From Tetradesmus obliquus (lineage: Eukaryota; Chlorophyta; Chlorophyceae; Sphaeropleales; Scenedesmaceae): 64,000 nt of DNA. The position numbers and the translations under genes are program-made. The notes under the pieces were generated by a model. That model made no database searches, was not told the origin of the DNA, and saw only the letters and a list, made by a program, of their open reading frames with translations. The DNA lies in contig CP126202.1 in assembly GCA_030272155.1 (NCBI GenBank), positions 3,989,501 through 4,053,500 on the forward strand, in the 5' to 3' direction. Shown here piece after piece: positions 1-9,192 of this stretch (position 1 is the stretch's first letter; each line of letters opens with the position of its first letter).

Positions 1-16
1 AACATATGGATATGTT
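1..16. repeat. Near-palindrome upstream of the transposase start
   Basis: AACATATGGATATGTT is symmetric around a central GG. It recurs at each unit start, 9 bases upstream of the transposase ATG of the preceding unit. In units 3, 4, 5 and 7 one arm base is changed (A to G). It could be a promoter or protein-binding site, or simply a chance palindrome. Confidence 0.5.
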
Positions 17-58
17 AGCTGTGCTTCTAGCAGCAGTGTGAACAGAAGTAACTGGTCA

Positions 59-95
59 GGTCAAACAACAGCCTGCGGCATCATGGAGTTTGACC
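59..95. repeat. Short inverted repeat beside the footprint junction
   Basis: GGTCAAAC (59-66) and GTTTGACC (88-95) are perfect reverse complements around a 21-base spacer, ending two bases before GTCTC. Present in every unit, long or short, and in the partial unit; possibly a subterminal binding site. Confidence 0.45.
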
Positions 96-96
96 G

Positions 97-107
97 GTCT
101 CAGAGAC
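97..107. other. Putative excision footprint, CAG type (unit 1)
   Basis: GTCTC-A-GAGAC, where long units carry GTCT-[CAG...CTG]-AGAC. The three bases left match one end of the 721-bp element. The same sequence with central A recurs at 50711-50721. The T form is at 7939-7949, 15781-15791, 23623-23633, 31465-31475, 39307-39317 and 42869-42879. Confidence 0.6.
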
Positions 108-345
108 TGTAATTGCATGCCAGCCTTTGCTGCAGCAGTTCTTAGCCTGCACTGCATCCCTTCTGTTGCTGTTCCTGGACTTGGTGCCTGAAGTGCACAC
201 CTACCTTTTTATGCTATGGCTGATGTGCTCCTGCTGCTGCTGGGTATGCAGCTGATTTTACTGCGGCAGTAGCACTGTTTGCAATCTATGATATCTGCCT
301 GGGCAGGAGCAGCAGCAGCAGCAGACGACAGGAAACGTTACAGCT

Positions 346-801
346 ATGTGTGCTTTGAATCACGGTGGCATGTGCTTTTCAACTGCAGTTGTTGGTGGGC
401 GTGACAGCAGCAGCATGTGCCAGCAGGTGCCTCACTGCTGCTACCTAATTTTTTTGCGAAGGCTTTCAGTACAGCGCTGTGTTCAACGTCGTTTAATGTT
501 CATTCCAAATTGTTTACAGGTGCTGCAGCAACGCGATCGAGCTGCAGTGCTCTGGACATCCGTGTTGACCCGTCAGGCTCACCTGCAACGTGGGCTTGCG
601 AGGGCCCTTCAGGATTGGTTTTCTGCCTCAACCAAAGGTACGTTGCATAATGTGTCGACGATGATGATTTGGCAGCGTGGCAGCTGTGTGGCTCGGAGCA
701 GGCTTGTTTCAGGGCACCTTTCCGTCTTGAAGTTCTTCACCATACCGCAGTTTATTTCGGCTCGAGCCATGCTTAAATCAATCATCAAATATAAAAGTTA
801 A
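346..801 (+). CDS. Weak hypothetical ORF in the unit core (unit 1; repeated in every full unit)
   Basis: 151 codons from a true ATG, rich in Arg and Cys, not recognised. A convincing acceptor (TTGTTTACAG before about 540) and donor (AAAG|GTACGT, about 637) bracket a helical-looking stretch, LQRGLARALQDWF, inside it. Real coding sequence here, if any, may therefore be a single exon rather than the whole ORF. Copies sit at the same offset in the other 13 full units (4626, 8188, 12468, 16030, 20310, 23872, 28152, 31714, 35994, 39556, 43118, 47398, 50960). Selection cannot be judged because the copies do not differ. Confidence 0.25.
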   Translation: MCALNHGGMCFSTAVVGGRDSSSMCQQVPHCCYLIFLRRLSVQRCVQRRLMFIPNCLQVLQQRDRAAVLWTSVLTRQAHLQRGLARALQDWFSASTKGTLHNVSTMMIWQRGSCVARSRLVSGHLSVLKFFTIPQFISARAMLKSIIKYKS

Positions 802-1350
802 TTTACCGCAAGGTTTCTTGCAGGCTCCGTGCATAAAGCTTGGCAGGCCAACAGTCGTCACAACTCACGCGAGTGACAGCAGCAGGAGCCATGTTCAAGA
901 GCTACGAGCGTAGTTGAATTATGCCAGGAATTTTTCCGTTACATTCGGCAATTCAGCATGACTGCAAATGCCTGTATGTGAAATGGCCACCAAGTGCCTT
1001 GCTGCCTTGCAGCAGTTGTTTGAAGCAGGAACCACTCCTGACAAGTCTGAGCACCAAAGCACAACATCCACATGTATTTTACTCATACCATAAGCTTCTG
1101 AACATGCCATTTTGTTCCCACACTCGCTCTCAGGTGAACACCAGGAAGTAACCACCCTACAGCAGCATGGTGCCAGCACCTCCCAAGCCCCGGGCGGTGC
1201 GAACATGCAGGACGGCGACAAGCGCAGGTGCCCTCAAACAGGTGAGCTCAAGGGCTCTCTGAGTGACACCCTGTGCACTGCTGGCTAGCCATCTTGCATG
1301 CAGCTGACAGCCACAATCCCTACATGCCATGCAGCAGCACAACAGCAGAC
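802..1350. other. No recognised gene; probable 3' side of the transposase gene
   Basis: Between the weak ORF and the transposase stop I see only short overlapping frames on both strands. A few splice-like sites occur on the plus strand (TTTCTTGCAG near 828, CCT|GTATGT near 974). It may be the 3' untranslated part of the transposase transcript or remnants of a plus-strand gene. The same segment recurs in each unit. Confidence 0.4.
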
Positions 1351-3554
1351 TCAGCGCTGGTCTTTCCTGGGGTAGTCGCCAGCAGTGCCGCGGCGCTGCT
1401 TCCCGTCTCGGCACACACAAAGACTCCTCTTGCGGCTGCGCACCATGTTCCACAAATCTGGCAGCTTCAATACATCAGCCATGACAGATGCAGCTGTGAT
1501 CTTCATAAAGGTGTTGTACAGGCCGTGCTGCAGGTCTCGCGGCTTCACATCAGCACCACCCAGCTGGCAGCTGTTATACAAGTAGTTGCGGAAGGCTGCT
1601 TTGAGGCTGCCAAATGCATGTTCAATGGGCTTGTTGAAATCTGGGGAGTAGGGTGCAAAGTGCAGCAGTTGATCTTCATTGATGCCACCTGCAACCAACA
1701 TCTGTAGGCCATCCTTCCCCAGGTGAACACTTGGGTTGTCAAAGATGTACAGCGGCGTAGTGCCGCGCTGCGCCTGCTGTTGGTTGGCTATGTCTTTGAT
1801 CTCCATCATGCAGTGAACAAACTCCAGCTGAGTCATGCTCTTGGCCTGCTGGGTTGGTTTGTCCTTCAACTGCAGGTGCAAGAATTGCCGGATTGGCAGC
1901 GCGCAGCCTTGTTAGCAGCGCAGGAGCGCAACGCAGCGGTGTGGATGGATGCGATGGGACGCTTCTACATCAGGCTCAGTGCAGACAAGGTCAGATACAT
2001 CACCAAGTCTATGAGGGGGCAGAGATTGTTCTGGGGCTTGACTGGCTGCTTGCCAGGTGTGCAGCACTTCAAGTTCTGCGCGCCGCGTGCAGTCGCCACA
2101 GCAGCAGCGCTTCAGTGCAAGATGTGTGCATGTGTGCTGGCTGATATGGTTGGCACATGCATGGGCTACATGCACACAAGCGAGGAGCAGCTGGTGTGCA
2201 TGCTGTACTGGTTAGGCACCAGCAGCAGTATGTGTGCTCAGGTAGCAGTGGACTGGTGGGATGGGCGGATTGATTTCCTCCATGCACAGCACAACATGCT
2301 GATTCAAGCTGATGGCTCATGTCATGACAAGGGTTATTACAGCAGCAGCAGGCAGCTGGTGCTGGAGCGCGACTTTGAGTTCTGCGCTGCAGCATATGAC
2401 AACTGGCTGCAGCCAGGGGGCAGTGTGCTGCGCGTGAGCACGCGCGGATGTGACATGCACCAATCCTTGCACATTGGTTTCCAGCTTGCTGCTGCAGGTG
2501 GTGTCATTGTACTGTCACCAAGTTACTCTGCTGTTATGTTCACAGCAGAGGACGGGCAGCGCTGCAGCTTCACTACAGCACTAAAAAAAGCACTGCGGGA
2601 CTGTTACTACACAGTACAGCAGGGCTGGCATGTCTTTCAATGGCAGGCGCCTGCGCAGTAGCAGCGCACACTCACCATGTACGGTACATTGAGGTTGCCA
2701 ACATGGTCCTTGTTGTCTGTTGTGCCGGTGACAAACTTGCAGTAGACGGGCCCGTGCACAGCGTTGACGGCGCAGACAAAGTGCAACTTGACCGGCTCTG
2801 CGTCCTTGCCCTTGCGCATCCATTTGCATGGCAGCACAGCATGCACGTTTTCATCGTGTGCATCACAATAGACCTTGACGGAGCCGCCTGCCAGGTCTGA
2901 CATCCAGAATTTGCACTCATCAATGAAATATATGCGCTGCAGCATGTCGGGGTCACTTTGGTACTTCTGCCACAGCGCCGCAGCTGCTGCCTTTCGCCTT
3001 TGTTTCTGTATCTTTGTCAAGTCCAGCTTCACATCTATTCTCCTGCGCACCAGGTCGGGGTCAGCCCATTTCATGTACTTCAGCAGTCTCTTGGGTGTGA
3101 TGTTGTAGTCAGTGCACAGCTGGCGCAGTGTGTCATTTTCCTGACATGCGACTTCGATTGAAGTCCACCACACGTGCACATCAACCTTTCTCTTTGATTC
3201 TGCAGATGGGTAGGCCTTTACCACCTTGCCAGCCTTGAATATTGTGCTGGCATGGAAGGCGACAGCATGTGGGACATTTGAGGGCCTGCCGCCATGCTTG
3301 GGTGTAGCCACTGTGCCGTTTGCTGTGAAGTTCTTGTGATGAAGTTTGCAGAACCGGTTCAGGTCCCCGTGTACCTCCTTGGCGTAGTCAGGGTACTGCT
3401 CTCTGTAATAATATGCGGGCGTAAACTTTTCGTCAGCTGTGGTCAAAGCCATTATCACACACACCACCGCCGCCACCCTCATGGCCGTGGTGCTGCGGTT
3501 GCTCTTCCATCCTGAAGGGTGCTTGCGCACCATGGACAGCCCCCCTGCAGGCAT
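1351..3554 (-). CDS. DDE transposase, IS630/Tc1/mariner superfamily, two exons (unit 1)
   Basis: Predicted exons: 3554-2676 (293 codons) and 1869-1351 (172 codons plus stop), 465 aa in total. The donor after Met293 is GTGAGT; the acceptor is CACCTGCAG before 1869. Both are phase 0, and neither half alone holds a full catalytic core. The start is the first ATG after an in-frame stop about 60 nt upstream. Residues about 125-165 look like a helix-turn-helix, with a GGRP hinge at 88-91. Catalytic triad as read: D212 in YFIDECKFW, D337 in YIFDNPSVH, E376 in NKPIEHAFGSLK, so 38 residues separate the second Asp and Glu. This fits the DDE_3 fold, whose role is excision and reintegration of inverted-repeat elements in the nucleus. 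All key residues are present, so it may be active. The intron hosts an antisense nuclease ORF. Confidence 0.88.
1945..2661 (+). CDS. Putative PD-(D/E)XK nuclease (Vsr/DUF559/EDxHD-like) inside the transposase intron (unit 1)
   Basis: ATG to TAG, 238 aa, opposite strand to the transposase and wholly inside its intron (1870-2675). The frame stays open upstream to 1723, but that part overlaps transposase exon 2 and lacks an ATG. Motifs in order: possible zinc-ribbon cysteines C35, C45, C58, C61; TSEEQL with E80/E81; GRIDF with D110; LIQADGSCH with D123 and H127; LERDFEF with D143; VLRV at 161-164; and a hydrophobic strand, GGVIVLSPSYS. This order (Glu helix, D-F strand, DG-x2-H, R-D helix, VLR strand) is that of Vsr-like and DUF559 nuclease folds, and of EDxHD homing endonucleases. 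Function is inferred; no target is known. It could also be one exon of a longer gene. Confidence 0.68.
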   Translation: MDAMGRFYIRLSADKVRYITKSMRGQRLFWGLTGCLPGVQHFKFCAPRAVATAAALQCKMCACVLADMVGTCMGYMHTSEEQLVCMLYWLGTSSSMCAQVAVDWWDGRIDFLHAQHNMLIQADGSCHDKGYYSSSRQLVLERDFEFCAAAYDNWLQPGGSVLRVSTRGCDMHQSLHIGFQLAAAGGVIVLSPSYSAVMFTAEDGQRCSFTTALKKALRDCYYTVQQGWHVFQWQAPAQ

Positions 3555-3662
3555 GAATCCAAAACATATGGATATGTTAGCTGTGCTTCTAGCAGCAGTG
3601 TGAACAGAAGTAACTGGTCAGGTCAAACAACAGCCTGCGGCATCATGGAGTTTGACCGGTCT

Positions 3663-4383
3663 CAGCTGGGCATGGTACAAATGTAGCGAACAAGTGGCCT
3701 ACATATAAATGTCAAGCTTTCAACGACGAATCTAAATCAATTTGAGCTGTTAGCAGTGGCACAGTGTGCTGCAAGAAAAGTGCTAAAACACGTTGCCCTG
3801 AAGTGCCCCGACTCGGCTGTTACATATGTTAACTTGCGCTGTAGAGTGTTGCTGTGGGTGCTGCTGCCTGCAACATGTTTTGATGTGTAATGTAATTCTT
3901 CTGGGCTTCCCTTGCTGGCTGATCAGGCACTGCAGTTCTGGTGTGCCAAGTGCCCTGCCGCTGCTGTTGCGCTCTGCTGCTTGGCGCTGTGCGCTGCACA
4001 TACAGTTTCAACTGTCATATCTGTTACATAGTGCGCAACACCGCTTCAGGCCCACCGGCAGCTGCTGCGCGCGTGCAGCTAGTGTGGCTGCACAGAGTTT
4101 GTTGAGGACTAGTATTCTACACAGTTTCCTGCAAACATCCTTCTTGTGTGATCAAGGCGAATTCTGGAGCTCAAAATTACTAGCAGTTTGGAGCTGCTGC
4201 TGCTGGCAGGTGAGGCCCTGCTGTGCAGTTGGGATGCAAGCAAACCAAAGCAGCAGCACTGGCAGCTGTGCCTTACTGTGCCTGCCACATACAGCAGGTT
4301 GCTATGCCAGCATGGCTGTCTGCTTGCAAGCTGTGTTGATTTGTTGCAAAATGCAGATGCTGCGTTTGTACCATGCCCAGCTG
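3663..4383. mobile_element. 721-bp segment with perfect terminal inverted repeats (unit 2)
   Basis: It begins CAGCTGGGCATGGTACAAA and ends with the exact reverse complement. The symmetry extends into the flanking GTCT/AGAC, giving 23 matching bases (3659-3681 and 4365-4387), with partial match beyond. It encodes no recognised protein. There is a TATAAAT at 3704-3710 and an ATG-less open stretch of 67 codons (3687-3887, plus strand); a 188-codon Cys/Leu-rich frame (3826-4392) overlaps these. CAG-initial termini are common in Tc1/mariner elements, so this may be a non-autonomous (MITE-like) partner mobilised by the neighbouring transposase. No TA target duplication is seen, which is atypical for that superfamily. 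Confidence 0.75.
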
Positions 4384-5630
4384 AGACTGTAATTGCATGC
4401 CAGCCTTTGCTGCAGCAGTTCTTAGCCTGCACTGCATCCCTTCTGTTGCTGTTCCTGGACTTGGTGCCTGAAGTGCACACCTACCTTTTTATGCTATGGC
4501 TGATGTGCTCCTGCTGCTGCTGGGTATGCAGCTGATTTTACTGCGGCAGTAGCACTGTTTGCAATCTATGATATCTGCCTGGGCAGGAGCAGCAGCAGCA
4601 GCAGACGACAGGAAACGTTACAGCTATGTGTGCTTTGAATCACGGTGGCATGTGCTTTTCAACTGCAGTTGTTGGTGGGCGTGACAGCAGCAGCATGTGC
4701 CAGCAGGTGCCTCACTGCTGCTACCTAATTTTTTTGCGAAGGCTTTCAGTACAGCGCTGTGTTCAACGTCGTTTAATGTTCATTCCAAATTGTTTACAGG
4801 TGCTGCAGCAACGCGATCGAGCTGCAGTGCTCTGGACATCCGTGTTGACCCGTCAGGCTCACCTGCAACGTGGGCTTGCGAGGGCCCTTCAGGATTGGTT
4901 TTCTGCCTCAACCAAAGGTACGTTGCATAATGTGTCGACGATGATGATTTGGCAGCGTGGCAGCTGTGTGGCTCGGAGCAGGCTTGTTTCAGGGCACCTT
5001 TCCGTCTTGAAGTTCTTCACCATACCGCAGTTTATTTCGGCTCGAGCCATGCTTAAATCAATCATCAAATATAAAAGTTAATTTACCGCAAGGTTTCTTG
5101 CAGGCTCCGTGCATAAAGCTTGGCAGGCCAACAGTCGTCACAACTCACGCGAGTGACAGCAGCAGGAGCCATGTTCAAGAGCTACGAGCGTAGTTGAATT
5201 ATGCCAGGAATTTTTCCGTTACATTCGGCAATTCAGCATGACTGCAAATGCCTGTATGTGAAATGGCCACCAAGTGCCTTGCTGCCTTGCAGCAGTTGTT
5301 TGAAGCAGGAACCACTCCTGACAAGTCTGAGCACCAAAGCACAACATCCACATGTATTTTACTCATACCATAAGCTTCTGAACATGCCATTTTGTTCCCA
5401 CACTCGCTCTCAGGTGAACACCAGGAAGTAACCACCCTACAGCAGCATGGTGCCAGCACCTCCCAAGCCCCGGGCGGTGCGAACATGCAGGACGGCGACA
5501 AGCGCAGGTGCCCTCAAACAGGTGAGCTCAAGGGCTCTCTGAGTGACACCCTGTGCACTGCTGGCTAGCCATCTTGCATGCAGCTGACAGCCACAATCCC
5601 TACATGCCATGCAGCAGCACAACAGCAGAC

Positions 5631-7834
5631 TCAGCGCTGGTCTTTCCTGGGGTAGTCGCCAGCAGTGCCGCGGCGCTGCTTCCCGTCTCGGCACACACAA
5701 AGACTCCTCTTGCGGCTGCGCACCATGTTCCACAAATCTGGCAGCTTCAATACATCAGCCATGACAGATGCAGCTGTGATCTTCATAAAGGTGTTGTACA
5801 GGCCGTGCTGCAGGTCTCGCGGCTTCACATCAGCACCACCCAGCTGGCAGCTGTTATACAAGTAGTTGCGGAAGGCTGCTTTGAGGCTGCCAAATGCATG
5901 TTCAATGGGCTTGTTGAAATCTGGGGAGTAGGGTGCAAAGTGCAGCAGTTGATCTTCATTGATGCCACCTGCAACCAACATCTGTAGGCCATCCTTCCCC
6001 AGGTGAACACTTGGGTTGTCAAAGATGTACAGCGGCGTAGTGCCGCGCTGCGCCTGCTGTTGGTTGGCTATGTCTTTGATCTCCATCATGCAGTGAACAA
6101 ACTCCAGCTGAGTCATGCTCTTGGCCTGCTGGGTTGGTTTGTCCTTCAACTGCAGGTGCAAGAATTGCCGGATTGGCAGCGCGCAGCCTTGTTAGCAGCG
6201 CAGGAGCGCAACGCAGCGGTGTGGATGGATGCGATGGGACGCTTCTACATCAGGCTCAGTGCAGACAAGGTCAGATACATCACCAAGTCTATGAGGGGGC
6301 AGAGATTGTTCTGGGGCTTGACTGGCTGCTTGCCAGGTGTGCAGCACTTCAAGTTCTGCGCGCCGCGTGCAGTCGCCACAGCAGCAGCGCTTCAGTGCAA
6401 GATGTGTGCATGTGTGCTGGCTGATATGGTTGGCACATGCATGGGCTACATGCACACAAGCGAGGAGCAGCTGGTGTGCATGCTGTACTGGTTAGGCACC
6501 AGCAGCAGTATGTGTGCTCAGGTAGCAGTGGACTGGTGGGATGGGCGGATTGATTTCCTCCATGCACAGCACAACATGCTGATTCAAGCTGATGGCTCAT
6601 GTCATGACAAGGGTTATTACAGCAGCAGCAGGCAGCTGGTGCTGGAGCGCGACTTTGAGTTCTGCGCTGCAGCATATGACAACTGGCTGCAGCCAGGGGG
6701 CAGTGTGCTGCGCGTGAGCACGCGCGGATGTGACATGCACCAATCCTTGCACATTGGTTTCCAGCTTGCTGCTGCAGGTGGTGTCATTGTACTGTCACCA
6801 AGTTACTCTGCTGTTATGTTCACAGCAGAGGACGGGCAGCGCTGCAGCTTCACTACAGCACTAAAAAAAGCACTGCGGGACTGTTACTACACAGTACAGC
6901 AGGGCTGGCATGTCTTTCAATGGCAGGCGCCTGCGCAGTAGCAGCGCACACTCACCATGTACGGTACATTGAGGTTGCCAACATGGTCCTTGTTGTCTGT
7001 TGTGCCGGTGACAAACTTGCAGTAGACGGGCCCGTGCACAGCGTTGACGGCGCAGACAAAGTGCAACTTGACCGGCTCTGCGTCCTTGCCCTTGCGCATC
7101 CATTTGCATGGCAGCACAGCATGCACGTTTTCATCGTGTGCATCACAATAGACCTTGACGGAGCCGCCTGCCAGGTCTGACATCCAGAATTTGCACTCAT
7201 CAATGAAATATATGCGCTGCAGCATGTCGGGGTCACTTTGGTACTTCTGCCACAGCGCCGCAGCTGCTGCCTTTCGCCTTTGTTTCTGTATCTTTGTCAA
7301 GTCCAGCTTCACATCTATTCTCCTGCGCACCAGGTCGGGGTCAGCCCATTTCATGTACTTCAGCAGTCTCTTGGGTGTGATGTTGTAGTCAGTGCACAGC
7401 TGGCGCAGTGTGTCATTTTCCTGACATGCGACTTCGATTGAAGTCCACCACACGTGCACATCAACCTTTCTCTTTGATTCTGCAGATGGGTAGGCCTTTA
7501 CCACCTTGCCAGCCTTGAATATTGTGCTGGCATGGAAGGCGACAGCATGTGGGACATTTGAGGGCCTGCCGCCATGCTTGGGTGTAGCCACTGTGCCGTT
7601 TGCTGTGAAGTTCTTGTGATGAAGTTTGCAGAACCGGTTCAGGTCCCCGTGTACCTCCTTGGCGTAGTCAGGGTACTGCTCTCTGTAATAATATGCGGGC
7701 GTAAACTTTTCGTCAGCTGTGGTCAAAGCCATTATCACACACACCACCGCCGCCACCCTCATGGCCGTGGTGCTGCGGTTGCTCTTCCATCCTGAAGGGT
7801 GCTTGCGCACCATGGACAGCCCCCCTGCAGGCAT
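5631..7834 (-). CDS. Transposase, unit 2
   Basis: Exons 7834-6956 and 6149-5631; protein identical to the unit 1 copy. In this long unit the 721-bp segment lies at the 3' side of the gene, 1.25 kb past the stop. Confidence 0.87.
6225..6941 (+). CDS. Putative intron-nested nuclease, unit 2
   Basis: Identical to the unit 1 ORF, inside intron 6150-6955; E, D, H, D residues all retained. Confidence 0.66.
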   Translation: MDAMGRFYIRLSADKVRYITKSMRGQRLFWGLTGCLPGVQHFKFCAPRAVATAAALQCKMCACVLADMVGTCMGYMHTSEEQLVCMLYWLGTSSSMCAQVAVDWWDGRIDFLHAQHNMLIQADGSCHDKGYYSSSRQLVLERDFEFCAAAYDNWLQPGGSVLRVSTRGCDMHQSLHIGFQLAAAGGVIVLSPSYSAVMFTAEDGQRCSFTTALKKALRDCYYTVQQGWHVFQWQAPAQ

Positions 7835-9192
7835 GAATCCAAAACGTATGGATATGTTAGCTGTGCTTCTAGCAGCAGTGTGAACAGAAGTAACTGGTCA
7901 GGTCAAACAACAGCCTGCGGCATCATGGAGTTTGACCGGTCTCTGAGACTGTGATTGCATGCCAGCCTTTGCTGCAGCAGTTCTTAGCCTGCACTGCATC
8001 CCTTCTGTTGCTGTTCCTGGACTTGGTGCCTGAAGTGCACACCTACCTTTTTATGCTATGGCTGATGTGCTCCTGCTGCTGCTGGGTATGCAGCTGATTT
8101 TACTGCGGCAGTAGCACTGTTTGCAATCTATGATATCTGCCTGGGCAGGAGCAGCAGCAGCAGCAGACGACAGGAAACGTTACAGCTATGTGTGCTTTGA
8201 ATCACGGTGGCATGTGCTTTTCAACTGCAGTTGTTGGTGGGCGTGACAGCAGCAGCATGTGCCAGCAGGTGCCTCACTGCTGCTACCTAATTTTTTTGCG
8301 AAGGCTTTCAGTACAGCGCTGTGTTCAACGTCGTTTAATGTTCATTCCAAATTGTTTACAGGTGCTGCAGCAACGCGATCGAGCTGCAGTGCTCTGGACA
8401 TCCGTGTTGACCCGTCAGGCTCACCTGCAACGTGGGCTTGCGAGGGCCCTTCAGGATTGGTTTTCTGCCTCAACCAAAGGTACGTTGCATAATGTGTCGA
8501 CGATGATGATTTGGCAGCGTGGCAGCTGTGTGGCTCGGAGCAGGCTTGTTTCAGGGCACCTTTCCGTCTTGAAGTTCTTCACCATACCGCAGTTTATTTC
8601 GGCTCGAGCCATGCTTAAATCAATCATCAAATATAAAAGTTAATTTACCGCAAGGTTTCTTGCAGGCTCCGTGCATAAAGCTTGGCAGGCCAACAGTCGT
8701 CACAACTCACGCGAGTGACAGCAGCAGGAGCCATGTTCAAGAGCTACGAGCGTAGTTGAATTATGCCAGGAATTTTTCCGTTACATTCGGCAATTCAGCA
8801 TGACTGCAAATGCCTGTATGTGAAATGGCCACCAAGTGCCTTGCTGCCTTGCAGCAGTTGTTTGAAGCAGGAACCACTCCTGACAAGTCTGAGCACCAAA
8901 GCACAACATCCACATGTATTTTACTCATACCATAAGCTTCTGAACATGCCATTTTGTTCCCACACTCGCTCTCAGGTGAACACCAGGAAGTAACCACCCT
9001 ACAGCAGCATGGTGCCAGCACCTCCCAAGCCCCGGGCGGTGCGAACATGCAGGACGGCGACAAGCGCAGGTGCCCTCAAACAGGTGAGCTCAAGGGCTCT
9101 CTGAGTGACACCCTGTGCACTGCTGGCTAGCCATCTTGCATGCAGCTGACAGCCACAATCCCTACATGCCATGCAGCAGCACAACAGCAGAC

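Larger units (their letters stand above)
1..3562. repeat. Array unit 1, short (S)
   Basis: Reference unit for the descriptions below. Layout: near-palindrome 1-16; inverted repeat 59-66/88-95; footprint junction GTCTCAGAGAC at 97-107 (centre A); about 1.2 kb with no recognised gene (108-1350, one weak ORF at 346-801); transposase exon 2 (1351-1869, minus); intron 1870-2675 containing the antisense nuclease ORF; transposase exon 1 (2676-3554, minus). Confidence 0.95.
3563..7842. repeat. Array unit 2, long (L)
   Basis: Same core as unit 1, with the 721-bp inverted-repeat segment at 3663-4383 where unit 1 has CAG. Confidence 0.95.

Noticed and set aside
540-660. Possible TROVE/Ro60-like segment (LQRGLARALQDWF)
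   Set aside because: Only a dozen residues resemble it and the expected downstream motif (GWSHRD-like) is absent.
919-1453. Minus-strand frames at 919-1221 and 1157-1453
   Set aside because: One is shadow-like downstream sequence, the other partly overlaps transposase exon 2 in another frame; neither has recognisable composition.
1723-1944. Upstream extension of the nuclease frame (GTG-initiated, 74 more codons)
   Set aside because: Most of it is antisense to transposase exon 2, it lacks an ATG, and it adds no part of the nuclease motif. I start the gene at the ATG at 1945.
3656-4390. 721-bp segment as an insertion with a 3- or 5-bp target duplication
   Set aside because: The flanks are CAG on the left and CTG on the right (reverse complements, not direct repeats), so a duplicated target does not fit; an excision footprint explains the short units better.
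3826-4392. 188-codon Cys/Leu-rich frame in the 721-bp element, and its 199-codon version running past the array edge (54440-55039)
   Set aside because: Composition follows CTG/TGC-rich DNA, other frames overlap it, and it runs straight across the element boundary, which a real gene would not need to do.
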